Source: Pseudomonadota bacterium (lineage in GTDB: Bacteria > Pseudomonadota > Alphaproteobacteria > Rhizobiales > Rhizobiaceae). From it: 64,000 nt of DNA. The position numbers were made by a program, and so were the translations under genes. A model generated the notes under the pieces. It made no database searches. It was not told the origin of the DNA and saw only the letters and a list, made by a program, of their open reading frames with translations. Numbering within the stretch: position 1 is the stretch's first letter; each line of letters opens with the position of its first letter. The stretch is from positions 62,001 through 126,000 of the forward strand of contig JAEYDD010000072.1 in the NCBI GenBank assembly GCA_023404095.1. Reading direction: 5' to 3'. This document shows positions 16,848 through 25,156 of this stretch, in pieces.

Positions 16848-17633
16848 TTGCGAGGAAGGACCCTGAAGATTTCGGCGCCACGAAGGCTCGTCGGAGATCT
16901 CATGCGGTTTTCGATCGGCATCCCGCGCGTGACGGTGCAACGGCAGATGAACCTTGCACCGCTTCTGCAGGCCCGGGCACAGCAGCCCCGCCGGCCGTCC
17001 TGGACAGCGCTTTTCCTGAAGGGGTACGGATTGCTGTCGCAGGAGGTACCCGAACTTCGGCGCGCCTATGTCAAACTGCCCTGGCCGCACTTTTACGAGT
17101 ATCCGCTGAGCATCGCCTCGGTCGCCCATGAGCGCGAGCATGACGGTGAGCGCATCGTGCTGCTGGGAACCATCAAGGGCCCGGAACGCCGGGCGATTTC
17201 CGAACTGCAGGCGTTGATCGAGACGGCCAGAACGCGGCCGATCGCCGCGATAAAGGAATTCCGACGCGCACTGAAATTCGCGCGCCTGCCGGGGGTGCTA
17301 CGCTGGGTTATCATGTGGCTCGGCCTCAACATCGCCAGACGGCGCGCACGCCACTTCGGGACTTTCCAGTTCTCGGTCTATTCGGGGCTAGGCGCCGAAT
17401 CGCTCAACCCGTTGACGCCGCTCACGACGCTGCTGAACTACGGCCCGATCGCCGAGGACGGCACGGTCACCGTGCGTATTCTCTACGATCACCGGGTGAT
17501 GGACGGTGCGAACGTCGCCCGTGCGCTGGAGCGCTTCGAAGCGATACTGAACGGCGCAGTTGCGGCGGAAGTGGACGCCATGTCCGGCGAAGCACCTTCG
17601 CGTGACGCCGCCGCGATAAGGACGGCAGGATGA
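16848..17633 (+). CDS. Orphan 2-oxoacid dehydrogenase E2-type acyltransferase domain protein
   Basis: A 261-residue protein resembling only the catalytic domain of dihydrolipoyl acyltransferases (E2). It has no lipoyl or subunit-binding domain. The active-site motif H215-R-V-M-D219-G is intact, and W-T-A-L-F-L-K-G-Y and W-P-H-F-Y-E-Y-P match E2-like paralogues. A CoA-dependent acyltransfer on an unknown substrate is likely. The start is TTG at 16848, after GGGAGG; the first ATG would lose about 18 residues. Its stop overlaps the next start (ATGA), so it is coupled to the SDR/SEC-C gene. It is unrelated in position to the true PdhC at 56843. Confidence 0.82.
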   Translation: MRGRTLKISAPRRLVGDLMRFSIGIPRVTVQRQMNLAPLLQARAQQPRRPSWTALFLKGYGLLSQEVPELRRAYVKLPWPHFYEYPLSIASVAHEREHDGERIVLLGTIKGPERRAISELQALIETARTRPIAAIKEFRRALKFARLPGVLRWVIMWLGLNIARRRARHFGTFQFSVYSGLGAESLNPLTPLTTLLNYGPIAEDGTVTVRILYDHRVMDGANVARALERFEAILNGAVAAEVDAMSGEAPSRDAAAIRTAG

Positions 17634-18520
17634 ACGGAGGGGCATCGTCGAGGCCGGCCGTCGTCGTGGTCGGCGCGTCGCGCGGGATCGGTCGTGCCAT
17701 CGCCAAGGTCGCAGCAAGCGAGCGTTGCCCGGTGGTGCTCGTCGCGCGTGCGCCCGACGCCCTGGCAGAAGTCGCGGGTGAAGTCCGTGTTGCGGGCGGC
17801 GAACCATTCGTCCTCGAACTCGATCTCATTAGCGTCGATGCGCCAAAGCGGCTGCAGGTCTATCTCGAAAGCGTGGGTCTCTACTGCGACGTGCTGGTCA
17901 ACAGTGCCGGGTATGGTCTACGAGGTGCGGCGACGCTGTTGCCGGCTGATGAGCAGGTCGGCATGATCGATATCAACATCCGTGCGCTTGCCGACATGAC
18001 CCTGCATTTTCTGCCGGCAATGTGCGCGCGCAGAAGGGGTGGGGTGCTCAATCTGGGCTCGATCGCCAGCTTTACACCCGGACCCGGGATGGCGATGTAC
18101 TATGCGACCAAGGGCTTTGTCCGGTCGTTTTCGGAGGCGCTGCACCAGGAAGTCCGCGCGACCGGCGTCACGGTTACCTGTGCCGCGCCCGGTCCCGTCT
18201 CCACCGAATTCCTGCAGAGATCGGGTGCCGGGAGGTCGATGCTGTTCAAGGTGCTGCCACGTCTCGATGCGGACTATGTGGCCAAGCGCGCATGGCGCGC
18301 TTTCAGGTCGGGTCGAAGACTGGTCGTGCCGGGGATATCGGCCAAGCTGGCGGCATTTACCGCTTCAGCCATTCCGCATGCGCTGTTGTTGCCGCTGATC
18401 GGGAAGTTGCAGCGCCGCAGCAGCGATCCCTGTCCGTGTGGTTCCGGCAAACGGTACAGCGAATGCTGCGGCAAACGAAGGGGGAGGCCCGCTGCGCGCG
18501 CCGATAGCGCGAAAGGCTGA
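17630..18520 (+). CDS. SDR family oxidoreductase with C-terminal SEC-C zinc motif
   Basis: A 296-residue protein with two parts. Residues about 10-250 are a short-chain dehydrogenase: V-G-A-S-R-G-I-G-R cofactor loop, V-N-S-A-G-Y-G in place of N-N-A-G, and the catalytic Y-Y-A-T-K. Residues 266-285 are a SEC-C zinc-binding motif (D-P-C-P-C-G-S-G-K-R-Y-S-E-C-C-G) with four cysteines, as at the end of SecA where it binds SecB and ribosomes. An SDR with this tail is unusual and suggests recruitment to a protein partner. It is translationally coupled to the orphan acyltransferase, so the two probably act on the same compound. Confidence 0.9.
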   Translation: MNGGASSRPAVVVVGASRGIGRAIAKVAASERCPVVLVARAPDALAEVAGEVRVAGGEPFVLELDLISVDAPKRLQVYLESVGLYCDVLVNSAGYGLRGAATLLPADEQVGMIDINIRALADMTLHFLPAMCARRRGGVLNLGSIASFTPGPGMAMYYATKGFVRSFSEALHQEVRATGVTVTCAAPGPVSTEFLQRSGAGRSMLFKVLPRLDADYVAKRAWRAFRSGRRLVVPGISAKLAAFTASAIPHALLLPLIGKLQRRSSDPCPCGSGKRYSECCGKRRGRPAARADSAKG

Positions 18521-18522
18521 AA

Positions 18523-18783
18523 TCAGCGTATCCGCATCCTTATCGGGTGGCGGCGGCCGTCACGGCCGACATGCAGGTGGATGCCCACCTCTGGCTGACC
18601 GGTTCGCCATGCGCGCGCGCCGTGCGCGAGCAGCATGCCGACCAGATCCTTCGTCCTGGCGCGCGAACGGTTGAGGCCGATGTCTGCGATCCGGAGCGCG
18701 GCTTCGTGGAGCGGATGAAGACCGCTCCTGAGGTTGCGCTTCGTGCCTGACAGGGTACCGTTCATATTCTCGTTCATCGCCAT
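18523..18783 (-). CDS. Hypothetical protein, 86 residues
   Basis: A minus-strand frame starting at an ATG with GAGGG five bases upstream. The product is basic and soluble-looking, with L-H-P-L-H-E-A-A-L-R-I-A-D-I-G-L-N-R-S-R-A-R in the middle and a basic C-terminus. It converges on the SDR/SEC-C gene with two bases between the stop codons. There is no family I recognise and no signal or membrane segment. A plus-strand frame over the same bases has no good start. Expression is not certain. Confidence 0.5.
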   Translation of the reverse strand: MAMNENMNGTLSGTKRNLRSGLHPLHEAALRIADIGLNRSRARTKDLVGMLLAHGARAWRTGQPEVGIHLHVGRDGRRHPIRMRIR

Positions 18784-18950
18784 GATATCCCTCGTACGCA
18801 ATACCTAATCGAGGTCGATGGATGGCCGCTTCCGGCCCCATCCGCCCTGCCGTCGTCACCGGAAATCAAACCCATCCGGCAGCATTGACGATCAAGGCGA
18901 GTTCCGTGGCTGCGCTGGATCATGTCCGATACCTCGCGCAGCCCGATTTC

Positions 18951-20423
18951 TTACTGCTGGCTCGCCCAGCAGGCGATGCCCTTCTTCTTCAACACCTTGC
19001 AGGCGTTGACGGCATTGTCCTGTCCGGCAAAGCCGGCGAAGCGGGCGCGGTAAAGCTGGCTCGAACCGGAGCCGACGGCAACGGTGAAGGGCTGTGCACC
19101 GGCCAGAGCCTTGCCGCCACGGTCCTTGGCGCTGTCCAGCAGAGCCTGCGCCTGGCTGCGGTCGGGCGTCGCACCGATCTGGATCACCCAGCCCGCCGGG
19201 ATCGACTTCGGAGAAGCGGCGGCGGTGGAGGAGGTCGTAAGGGCATCGACCGAGGTGCTCGCGTCGCCCTGCTCGATTTCGGTTTCGACTGCGGCGGGTT
19301 CGGCGCCGCGCTGGATGCGAAGCGTCGCAGCCAGAGCGTCCTTGCCGACGACCTGAGAGGAACCTGAGGTTGCCGCATAGGCGGTCTCGATGCGCGTCTC
19401 TTCGTAGCGATAGGCGGGGACGGGGCCGCTTGTGGGAAGTTCGAAGGCTGCCGACGTGCCGGCAGAGGCCACATTGGCCGATACGGCGTTCGACGCGGCC
19501 GAAGCAGTGAGCGTCGGCGCGGACTCGGTCGCCGCGATGAAGTTGCCGCCGCCACGACGCGAGGCCTTGGGCATATAGGCGGCGATCAGTTTCTTCATCT
19601 GCTGGTCACGCGAGGCGCCCGACCGGCCGCCGATGACGACGCCGACGACGCTGCGGCCATCCGCCTGGGCAGAGGTGACGAGATTGAAGCCTGAAGCGCG
19701 GGTGTAGCCTGTCTTGATGCCATCCACGCCGCGAACCACGCCGAGGAGACGGTTATGGTTGCCAATCGTCTGCTTGCCGTAATTGAAGCTGCGGGTGTTG
19801 AAATAACCGTAATACTGCGGGAAGTGCTGGCGCAGTGCGAGACCAAGGCGGGCCTGATCGCGGGCCGTGGTGACCTGTGCCGTGTTCGGCAGACCATGCG
19901 CGTTGCGGTACACGGTGCGCGTCATGCCGAGCGCGCGCGCCTTCTGCGTCATGATCCGGCTGAAACGATCCTCCGAACCGCCGAGAAACTCACCGAGCGC
20001 CGTGGCGACGTCGTTTGCGGAGCGGGTGACGAGCGCCTTGATCGCCTGGTCGACGGTGAGCTTGCTGCCGGGACGGACACCGAGCTTGGAAGGCGGCTCG
20101 CCGGCTGCGTGCTTGGATACGGGGACGAGCGTGTCTTTGGTGATCTTGCCTGATTCGAGCGCCTCGAAGGTCAGGTAGATCGTCATCATCTTGGTCAGCG
20201 ACGCGGGATAGCGCAGATCGTCTGCATCCTGGCTGTAAAGCACCTTGCCCGTCTTCGCGTCGATGACGATTCCGGAATATTTGGGATTGGCATGCGCAAG
20301 GCCTGCGGCTGCGACCGTTACGGCGCCGGCGATAACGAGGCGCCTCGATGTTTTGCCTGCCAGGCCGATCGCGTGCGAGATGATGGCGGAGAAAACGGAA
20401 CGGAACACGCTGTTACTCTTCAA
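18951..20423 (-). CDS. D-alanyl-D-alanine carboxypeptidase (PBP5/6 family) with SPOR domain
   Basis: A 490-residue periplasmic peptidoglycan D,D-carboxypeptidase. A signal peptide (about 24-45, ending L-A-H-A-N) is followed by the penicillin-binding domain with S75-L-T-K78, S135-A-N137 and K237-T-G, all catalytic motifs intact. After a Ser/Ala/Thr-rich linker (about 300-405), residues 410-490 form a SPOR domain (G-W-V-I-Q-I-G-A-T-P) that binds denuded glycan at the division septum. The PBP5-like C-terminal anchor is replaced by SPOR. This arrangement is common in alphaproteobacteria. It probably trims stem peptides during division. Confidence 0.93.
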   Translation of the reverse strand: MKSNSVFRSVFSAIISHAIGLAGKTSRRLVIAGAVTVAAAGLAHANPKYSGIVIDAKTGKVLYSQDADDLRYPASLTKMMTIYLTFEALESGKITKDTLVPVSKHAAGEPPSKLGVRPGSKLTVDQAIKALVTRSANDVATALGEFLGGSEDRFSRIMTQKARALGMTRTVYRNAHGLPNTAQVTTARDQARLGLALRQHFPQYYGYFNTRSFNYGKQTIGNHNRLLGVVRGVDGIKTGYTRASGFNLVTSAQADGRSVVGVVIGGRSGASRDQQMKKLIAAYMPKASRRGGGNFIAATESAPTLTASAASNAVSANVASAGTSAAFELPTSGPVPAYRYEETRIETAYAATSGSSQVVGKDALAATLRIQRGAEPAAVETEIEQGDASTSVDALTTSSTAAASPKSIPAGWVIQIGATPDRSQAQALLDSAKDRGGKALAGAQPFTVAVGSGSSQLYRARFAGFAGQDNAVNACKVLKKKGIACWASQQ

Positions 20424-20525
20424 GTCTTTGGATTGTTGTTTCGTTCTGAGGCGAACCTGAACGACGATCTGGATGAGGTTAGCTGCGCAGGGTTACCAAT
20501 CGGTTTATGATGAATCATTCCTTGA

Positions 20526-21341
20526 TCATTCCGGCGCGTTTTTATCAGGCATCCGTGTTGGGGCCGCCACCGGGACGATGTGCTGGCGGGCATAGGAGCG
20601 GACCGCCGTTTCCATCTCCTGCCACTGCGGCAAAAGTCTGCTCGAAAATCGAAAGAGCAGCGACAGATCGTCGCCGGTGTGGATATCTCGCTGGCAGTCG
20701 GCGCTGGTGGACGGTTGCCCCCGCGCGGGAAGGATGCAGCGGACCGCATAGATCGACCCGTCCGGCATGGTCCCGGTGAGGAGGGTCTCGCCGGCATAGC
20801 CGGAGCCTTCACGCAAATGTCGCATGGTGAGCCCGGCCGGACCGCTTTCGGGCGCGCCCTCGAAGAGGTGGGAGTAGATCGGCCCGACCCGCCCGGACAT
20901 GTCGCGCGACATGGTGCTTTGCGAAAACTGCAGGAAAATCAGGTTTTCCGGCTGGCTGACGTCGTTGAAGCGGTCGCGGTTCTCGCTGGTGTAGCCCTCC
21001 ATCTCGGGCCAGGTCAGGTAGACGTCGAGCCGGTCGGTGCGTCCTGTCTGCCGCCGGTCCTGGAAGCGGATCACGTTGGACGGCAGCCGCAGGTGGTCTT
21101 CGCCGATCAGGATGTTCAGGGTCGTGCGGTCTTCGGTGTGACCGGCCAGTGCGATCCTGTCGCCCAATTGCCGCCCGGCATAGCTGAAAGCGCCCGTCAG
21201 GCCGGCGATAACGGCGATGCCGACGCAGAGACGCCTTATGAACCGCGCCGAGAAGAGATGCTCCTCGTGGATGTCGTCCCTTTGGCCCTTGGCGTGCATG
21301 GCGAGCTTTGCGTGTCCGATAACGTTGGCGCCAAGTGACAC
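20526..21341 (-). CDS. Hypothetical membrane-anchored protein
   Basis: A protein of up to 271 residues with one transmembrane segment near the N-terminus (L-C-V-G-I-A-V-I-A-G-L-T-G-A-F-S-Y-A-G) and a large, probably periplasmic, domain. There, R-L-P-S-N-V-I-R-F-Q-D-R-R and D-V-Y-L-T-W-P-E-M-E-G-Y look conserved in style. Two cysteines occur late in the domain. I do not recognise a family. The start is uncertain: a GTG at 21341 or an ATG at 21299. It is co-directional with, and upstream of, the D,D-carboxypeptidase, 102 bases apart. Confidence 0.7.
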   Translation of the reverse strand: MSLGANVIGHAKLAMHAKGQRDDIHEEHLFSARFIRRLCVGIAVIAGLTGAFSYAGRQLGDRIALAGHTEDRTTLNILIGEDHLRLPSNVIRFQDRRQTGRTDRLDVYLTWPEMEGYTSENRDRFNDVSQPENLIFLQFSQSTMSRDMSGRVGPIYSHLFEGAPESGPAGLTMRHLREGSGYAGETLLTGTMPDGSIYAVRCILPARGQPSTSADCQRDIHTGDDLSLLFRFSSRLLPQWQEMETAVRSYARQHIVPVAAPTRMPDKNAPE

Positions 21342-21437
21342 GCTACGGCACGGAACCGGCGCGGGGCTTGCTCGCTATGCCCGTAGCCTGTTTCGATCAT
21401 GGTTAATCTTGCGTTAATTGCGCAACCTCAGGGCGCA

Positions 21438-21475
21438 TAAAAATGCGGCCGGCTCAGGGACAGAAGCCGGCCGCA
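21438..21475 (-). terminator. Rho-independent terminator of the BTLCP gene
   Basis: On the minus strand a perfect ten-pair stem GCGGCCGGCT/AGCCGGCCGC (21474-21465 with 21454-21445) is followed by ATTTTTAT. It lies about 95 bases past the stop of the protease gene at 21570. Confidence 0.88.
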
Positions 21476-21569
21476 GAGGGCCTTGGGTCGGGACGGGGAT
21501 GAATGACCGGGCCCTGAGAGGGAGGCATGCAGGCCGGTCAGGATCGGCCTGCATGGATGATGCGAACTG

Positions 21570-22175
21570 TTATTTCCGGACGCTGCCGACTGCGACGGTG
21601 GCGCGGCCGTCTTCAAGCTTCACCCACTTGCCGGCGTTCTTTTCGGACTGGCGCTTGAGGAACCGGTATTCGGTTTCCGACCAAACCAACACCTTGTCAC
21701 GCATGTTGTCGAGAACGAGGTCGCCGCGGTCGGTGCGAACGGTGAGGACGGCATGGCCGTCGCCGTTGGGCTGGAGCACGACCGTGATGAGAAGATTCGA
21801 AGGCGCGATACCGGCTTCGATCAGCTTCTTGCGCTTGAGCAGGACGTAGTCCTCGCAGTCGCCGACGGTCTCCGGATAGGCCCAGCGTTCCTCGACGCCG
21901 TAGATTTCCATGTCGGTCAGCGGCTGGATGGCGCTGTTGACCTCGAAGTTGACCTGCAGGATCTGCCTCCAGCTGTCTTCCGTCAGCACCATAGGGGCTG
22001 CCACCGCGGTCGCCCTGCACTCGTCGGCATACTGCTTGCAGAATTCGTAGTGGCCGATCGGTTGGTTGGTCGGTCCGGTGACGGTCATGCTCGATTGAAA
22101 TGCGCCGGCCTGTGCGTTGAAGGCGAAGGCGAGCAGAACGGCGAATGTCCCTGTCCAAGCGATTTTGTTTTTCAT
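21570..22175 (-). CDS. Transglutaminase-like cysteine peptidase (BTLCP family)
   Basis: A 201-residue periplasmic protease of the bacterial transglutaminase-like cysteine proteinase family (PF06035, relatives of LapG). A signal peptide (A-F-A-F-N-A-Q-A) is followed by the catalytic triad: C107 in V-G-D-C-E-D-Y, H141 in D-G-H-A-V-L-T and D156 in L-V-L-D-N. LapG-type enzymes cleave large surface adhesins under control of a c-di-GMP receptor. Here there is no lapD or adhesin neighbour, although a tandem-PilZ protein is encoded next door. Two further cysteines (C46, C53) may form a disulfide. A terminator follows the gene. Confidence 0.93.
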   Translation of the reverse strand: MKNKIAWTGTFAVLLAFAFNAQAGAFQSSMTVTGPTNQPIGHYEFCKQYADECRATAVAAPMVLTEDSWRQILQVNFEVNSAIQPLTDMEIYGVEERWAYPETVGDCEDYVLLKRKKLIEAGIAPSNLLITVVLQPNGDGHAVLTVRTDRGDLVLDNMRDKVLVWSETEYRFLKRQSEKNAGKWVKLEDGRATVAVGSVRK

Positions 22176-22613
22176 TGTCTTATCCCCGTTAGTGAGGCGA
22201 CAATGACAGGAATATTTTTATCCTGCGCGAAGTTGCGAAGTATAATTAAGTTCAAAATTTCACGGCATAAGAATAAATATTGAGCTTAATTTGATCTGTA
22301 TTTGAGGATGTTTTTATTAAAATTGTAGCTATTCACCGCCCGGAAATGCCGCGGGCGCTTGCGGCGGCGTCCCGCCTAAGGGACTGAATCTGCTTCATTT
22401 TTATTGTTTTGACGCGGGAAATCCGGTCGCGGCCGGTATCCGGTCGCGGCGGGGCAACCGGAGGAGAGTCCCGGATCGATGATGGGGTGGCGGCGCGCTA
22501 CAGCGCTCTGTCCGGCCGATGTCGGCTGATGAGGGGAAAAATCGGGACAGATTTTTTTGTTGGCACGACTTGCGTTCGATGCCCCGTGCCGGGCCTGTCT
22601 TTGCCGTCGAGCC
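22176..22613. other. A/T-rich intergenic region, no gene seen
   Basis: 438 bases upstream of the BTLCP gene. The part from 22210 to 22345 is much richer in A and T than its surroundings and probably holds the protease promoter. The remainder is GC-rich and contains no frame with a ribosome site. Confidence 0.5.
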
Positions 22614-23225
22614 TCAGAGGAACTGCGTCAGTGCTTCCCTGGACTGGACGCTGGAGAATTCGATCGCCACGCCTTCCTGGAAATGACGGACGACGCGTCC
22701 GCGCATATTGCCGAGCTGGACCGGCGTGCCGATGGCAGGGCGGACCTCGATGTCGATCGCCGCACCGGAGAGCGAGAGGTCGATGATGCGGCAGGGGTAG
22801 TGGCGGCCGTCATTCAGTGCGAGTTCGGTACGGCCGTTGCGCGGCGTAAGCCGGTCGTGCTGGCGGTCTTCCGGAAGGCCGAGTTCGTGCCGGTTGGCGA
22901 TCCAGGTGAGCTGGGCCGCAAGTTTCTCGCGCTTCCGGTCGGTGGCGTTGACAAGGATCACGAAACCGTCGTCGGTGACCTTCGCCACCGTGCCCTCGAT
23001 GCGGCCGAGATGATCGATATAGGCGATGATACGTTCGCCGGCACGTGGCTGTGCGTGGCAGGTAAAGAGTACTTCGCCGGGCGACATGTCGATCACGGTG
23101 CAGTCGTACTCGTCGTGGCTTGGCAGCATGAGGCGGCCGGCGAGATTGACCGACACGCGCTGGAAGCTTCTCTGCTCCGGCTGCGGTCTGTGAACCGTGG
23201 TCGACGATTGCTGAAACGAATACAT
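22614..23225 (-). CDS. Tandem PilZ domain protein (c-di-GMP receptor candidate)
   Basis: A 203-residue cytoplasmic protein with two PilZ-like units. The first has R-S-F-Q-R (R-x3-R) and D-M-S-P-G (D-x-S-x-G) around residues 19-51. The second has R-L-T-P-R and D-L-S-L-S-G (D-x-S-x2-G) around 125-153. Both motifs needed to bind cyclic di-GMP are therefore present at least once. Such proteins in rhizobia regulate motility or surface polysaccharide. Its neighbours are a PAS_5 protein and an adhesin-type protease, so a motile-to-sessile role is plausible. The output partner is unknown. Confidence 0.9.
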   Translation of the reverse strand: MYSFQQSSTTVHRPQPEQRSFQRVSVNLAGRLMLPSHDEYDCTVIDMSPGEVLFTCHAQPRAGERIIAYIDHLGRIEGTVAKVTDDGFVILVNATDRKREKLAAQLTWIANRHELGLPEDRQHDRLTPRNGRTELALNDGRHYPCRIIDLSLSGAAIDIEVRPAIGTPVQLGNMRGRVVRHFQEGVAIEFSSVQSREALTQFL

Positions 23226-23331
23226 GGACGGATGGCGCCTGACGTAAATCTCTTTCCAAGTTCTAACCGGTCGCGGTTAATAGTTCGTTTTGATCCGTTG
23301 CGACTGTTAGTCATTGTGGCGGGTGAATAGC

Positions 23332-23943
23332 CTATCTTCCGCCGTCGAAGACGCGCAGATGGAAGATGCGGCGCATCGTGCAGCCGATATCGCTGCGGCT
23401 GACCGCGACCAGTGAAGGTGAGGGGGCTGCTTCGGCAGCGGGGAGCGCTGTTACCTGTTCGTGAGTCATCTCCACACTTTCCAGCGTCATGTAGCGAAAC
23501 GGAACGTCGAGGTGCTGCACGGGGCGGAGCGGTACCGCAGCACCGAAGATGCGATCGGCGCGCGAGGTGTGTGACGTCATCGGCAAGAGCAGGATCTCTA
23601 CCGGGACGGCTTCGAGGGACGTTCCATAGGCGCTCGCTTGAAGCGTCGCAGGCTCCCGGCGGGACAGTGCGGTCGCACAGGCGCGCGACGCCCGGGCCTG
23701 CATGTTTGCGGCGAACATCTCCCGGAAATCGGCGCCGCGCATCTCACGCCCGAACAGGGTGCAAAGACGTGTCCCTGCAAGCCGGAACGTCGCGACTGTG
23801 CCGGCGGACTGCTCCAGGATGAAAAGATCGGGGAGGTGATGGCGCAGTTCGGCCGGATCGATGTCGCGCCGATTCGGTACATCGCGGCCTCCCTTTACCC
23901 GGGTCCAGTATTCGTAAATCGCTCTGGCTGTCGTCGTCTGCAT
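23332..23943 (-). CDS. PAS domain protein (PAS_5 family)
   Basis: A 203-residue protein with an alphaproteobacterial PAS_5 domain (PF07310). Characteristic segments are I-Y-E-Y-W-T-R-V-K-G-G-R, the D-I-D-P-A-E-L-R-H-H-L-P-D-L-F-I-L-E block, and R-L-A-G-T-R-L-C-T-L-F-G-R-E-M. No output domain is attached, so it probably senses a ligand and acts through a partner. I start at the ATG at 23943 because the family begins just there; an in-frame start at 24012 is possible. The tandem-PilZ gene lies 106 bases downstream on the same strand. Confidence 0.87.
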   Translation of the reverse strand: MQTTTARAIYEYWTRVKGGRDVPNRRDIDPAELRHHLPDLFILEQSAGTVATFRLAGTRLCTLFGREMRGADFREMFAANMQARASRACATALSRREPATLQASAYGTSLEAVPVEILLLPMTSHTSRADRIFGAAVPLRPVQHLDVPFRYMTLESVEMTHEQVTALPAAEAAPSPSLVAVSRSDIGCTMRRIFHLRVFDGGR

Positions 23944-24152
23944 TGCATTCTCATCGGTGCTGTAGCGAAACGGCACGTCATGCGCCGCTTGCTGCCGGTT
24001 CGCCATTTCCAAGCGAAGATCGTGCCAGCGCCGACATTAAGGTTAACCATTGGTTTCGATTGTGCGTCGCGTTCGGCCATGGCACACAAAGTCCATCACG
24101 TCATGAGGGGAAACCTTCAGCACACACTTCAGGGCCGGGGTTTGGGGGCTCG

Positions 24153-24188
24153 GGGCCGTATGGCGAAAGCTGTACGGCCCTTATTTTA
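24153..24188 (+). terminator. Intrinsic terminator without an assigned gene
   Basis: GGGCCGTA/TACGGCCC (24153-24160 with 24173-24180), with an inner GC-GAAA-GC tetraloop hairpin, followed by TTATTTTAT. No plus-strand protein gene ends here. It either ends a short RNA transcribed from about 24060 or attenuates the rhomboid gene that starts 42 bases later. Confidence 0.75.
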
Positions 24189-24229
24189 TCTGTATAAGCA
24201 CGCAGGTTTGTTCATTTGCGGCGGGTGGT

Positions 24230-24982
24230 ATGAGTAATGCAGGCGACGGCATGAGCGAGGTTTCGCTGAACCCCAGGAAACGGGAGCCGGCTTTCAACCT
24301 GCCCGGGAGCCTCGTCACCGCGCTGGCGCTGCTGACGTTCATCCATGTCGTACGCACCTATCTCCTTTCGCCGCAGCAGGATGACTGGGTTCTTCTGCAA
24401 TTCGCCTTCATCTCGGCCCGTTACCTGCCGCAGTTCATGGCCGAGAGCCTTGCATGGGTCTGGACGCCCGTGACCTACTCGTTCCTGCATGGAAGCTGGG
24501 AGCACCTGATCTTCAACAGCTTCTGGATGGTGGCGTTCGGGGCGCCGGTCGTCCGTCGCATCGGGACTGCCCGATTCGTGCTTTTCTGGTGCCTTTCGGC
24601 AGCAGCGTCCGTGGCGCTGCACAGCCTCTTCCACTGGGGGGAAATGGTCGTCGTCATCGGTGCATCGGGCGTGGTGTCCGGGTTGATGGGAGCGGCGGCG
24701 CGGTTCGTGTTCTCGCCCAGCGGGCGAATCAGTCGGCAGTTCGCGCATCTCAACCGCCGGCTCACCATCCGCGAGGCCTTGTCCAACCGCTCCGTCCTCG
24801 TCTTTTCGGCGATCTGGTTCCTCACCAATTTCGCTATCGGGTTCGGCCAGATGTTTGCCGGCGGAGACGGCGCTTCTATCGCCTGGGAGGCGCATATCGG
24901 CGGTTTTCTCTTCGGTTTCTTCTTCTTCCCGCTCTTTGACAGATTGCCGGCTATACCCGCTTACGGACGCCCCGCCGATTAA
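24230..24982 (+). CDS. Rhomboid family intramembrane serine protease
   Basis: A 250-residue polytopic membrane protein with six hydrophobic segments. The catalytic serine is S146 in G-A-S-G, and the partner histidine is H222 in A-H-I-G-G-F-L-F-G. The N-terminal E-H-L-I-F-N-S-F-W family motif (about 91-99) is present, so the enzyme should be active inside the inner membrane. The substrate is unknown. An intrinsic terminator-like hairpin lies just upstream. The gene stands alone, with the CBS gene 174 bases downstream. Confidence 0.93.
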   Translation: MSNAGDGMSEVSLNPRKREPAFNLPGSLVTALALLTFIHVVRTYLLSPQQDDWVLLQFAFISARYLPQFMAESLAWVWTPVTYSFLHGSWEHLIFNSFWMVAFGAPVVRRIGTARFVLFWCLSAAASVALHSLFHWGEMVVVIGASGVVSGLMGAAARFVFSPSGRISRQFAHLNRRLTIREALSNRSVLVFSAIWFLTNFAIGFGQMFAGGDGASIAWEAHIGGFLFGFFFFPLFDRLPAIPAYGRPAD

Positions 24983-25156
24983 GCCTAATCTTTGTGTGGA
25001 CTTGCTTTCGCTCCATTCGTGGCGCACGATTGTGACGTTCCGGTTCGCACATGCACGCCGGAAACTGAGCGGGACTACTGGAGGGTAGTGCCGTCTGTGG
25101 GCGGAAAACCCGTCGGGTTGCCGCCTCTCTGCGTCATGTTGCAACGGGAGGAATGC

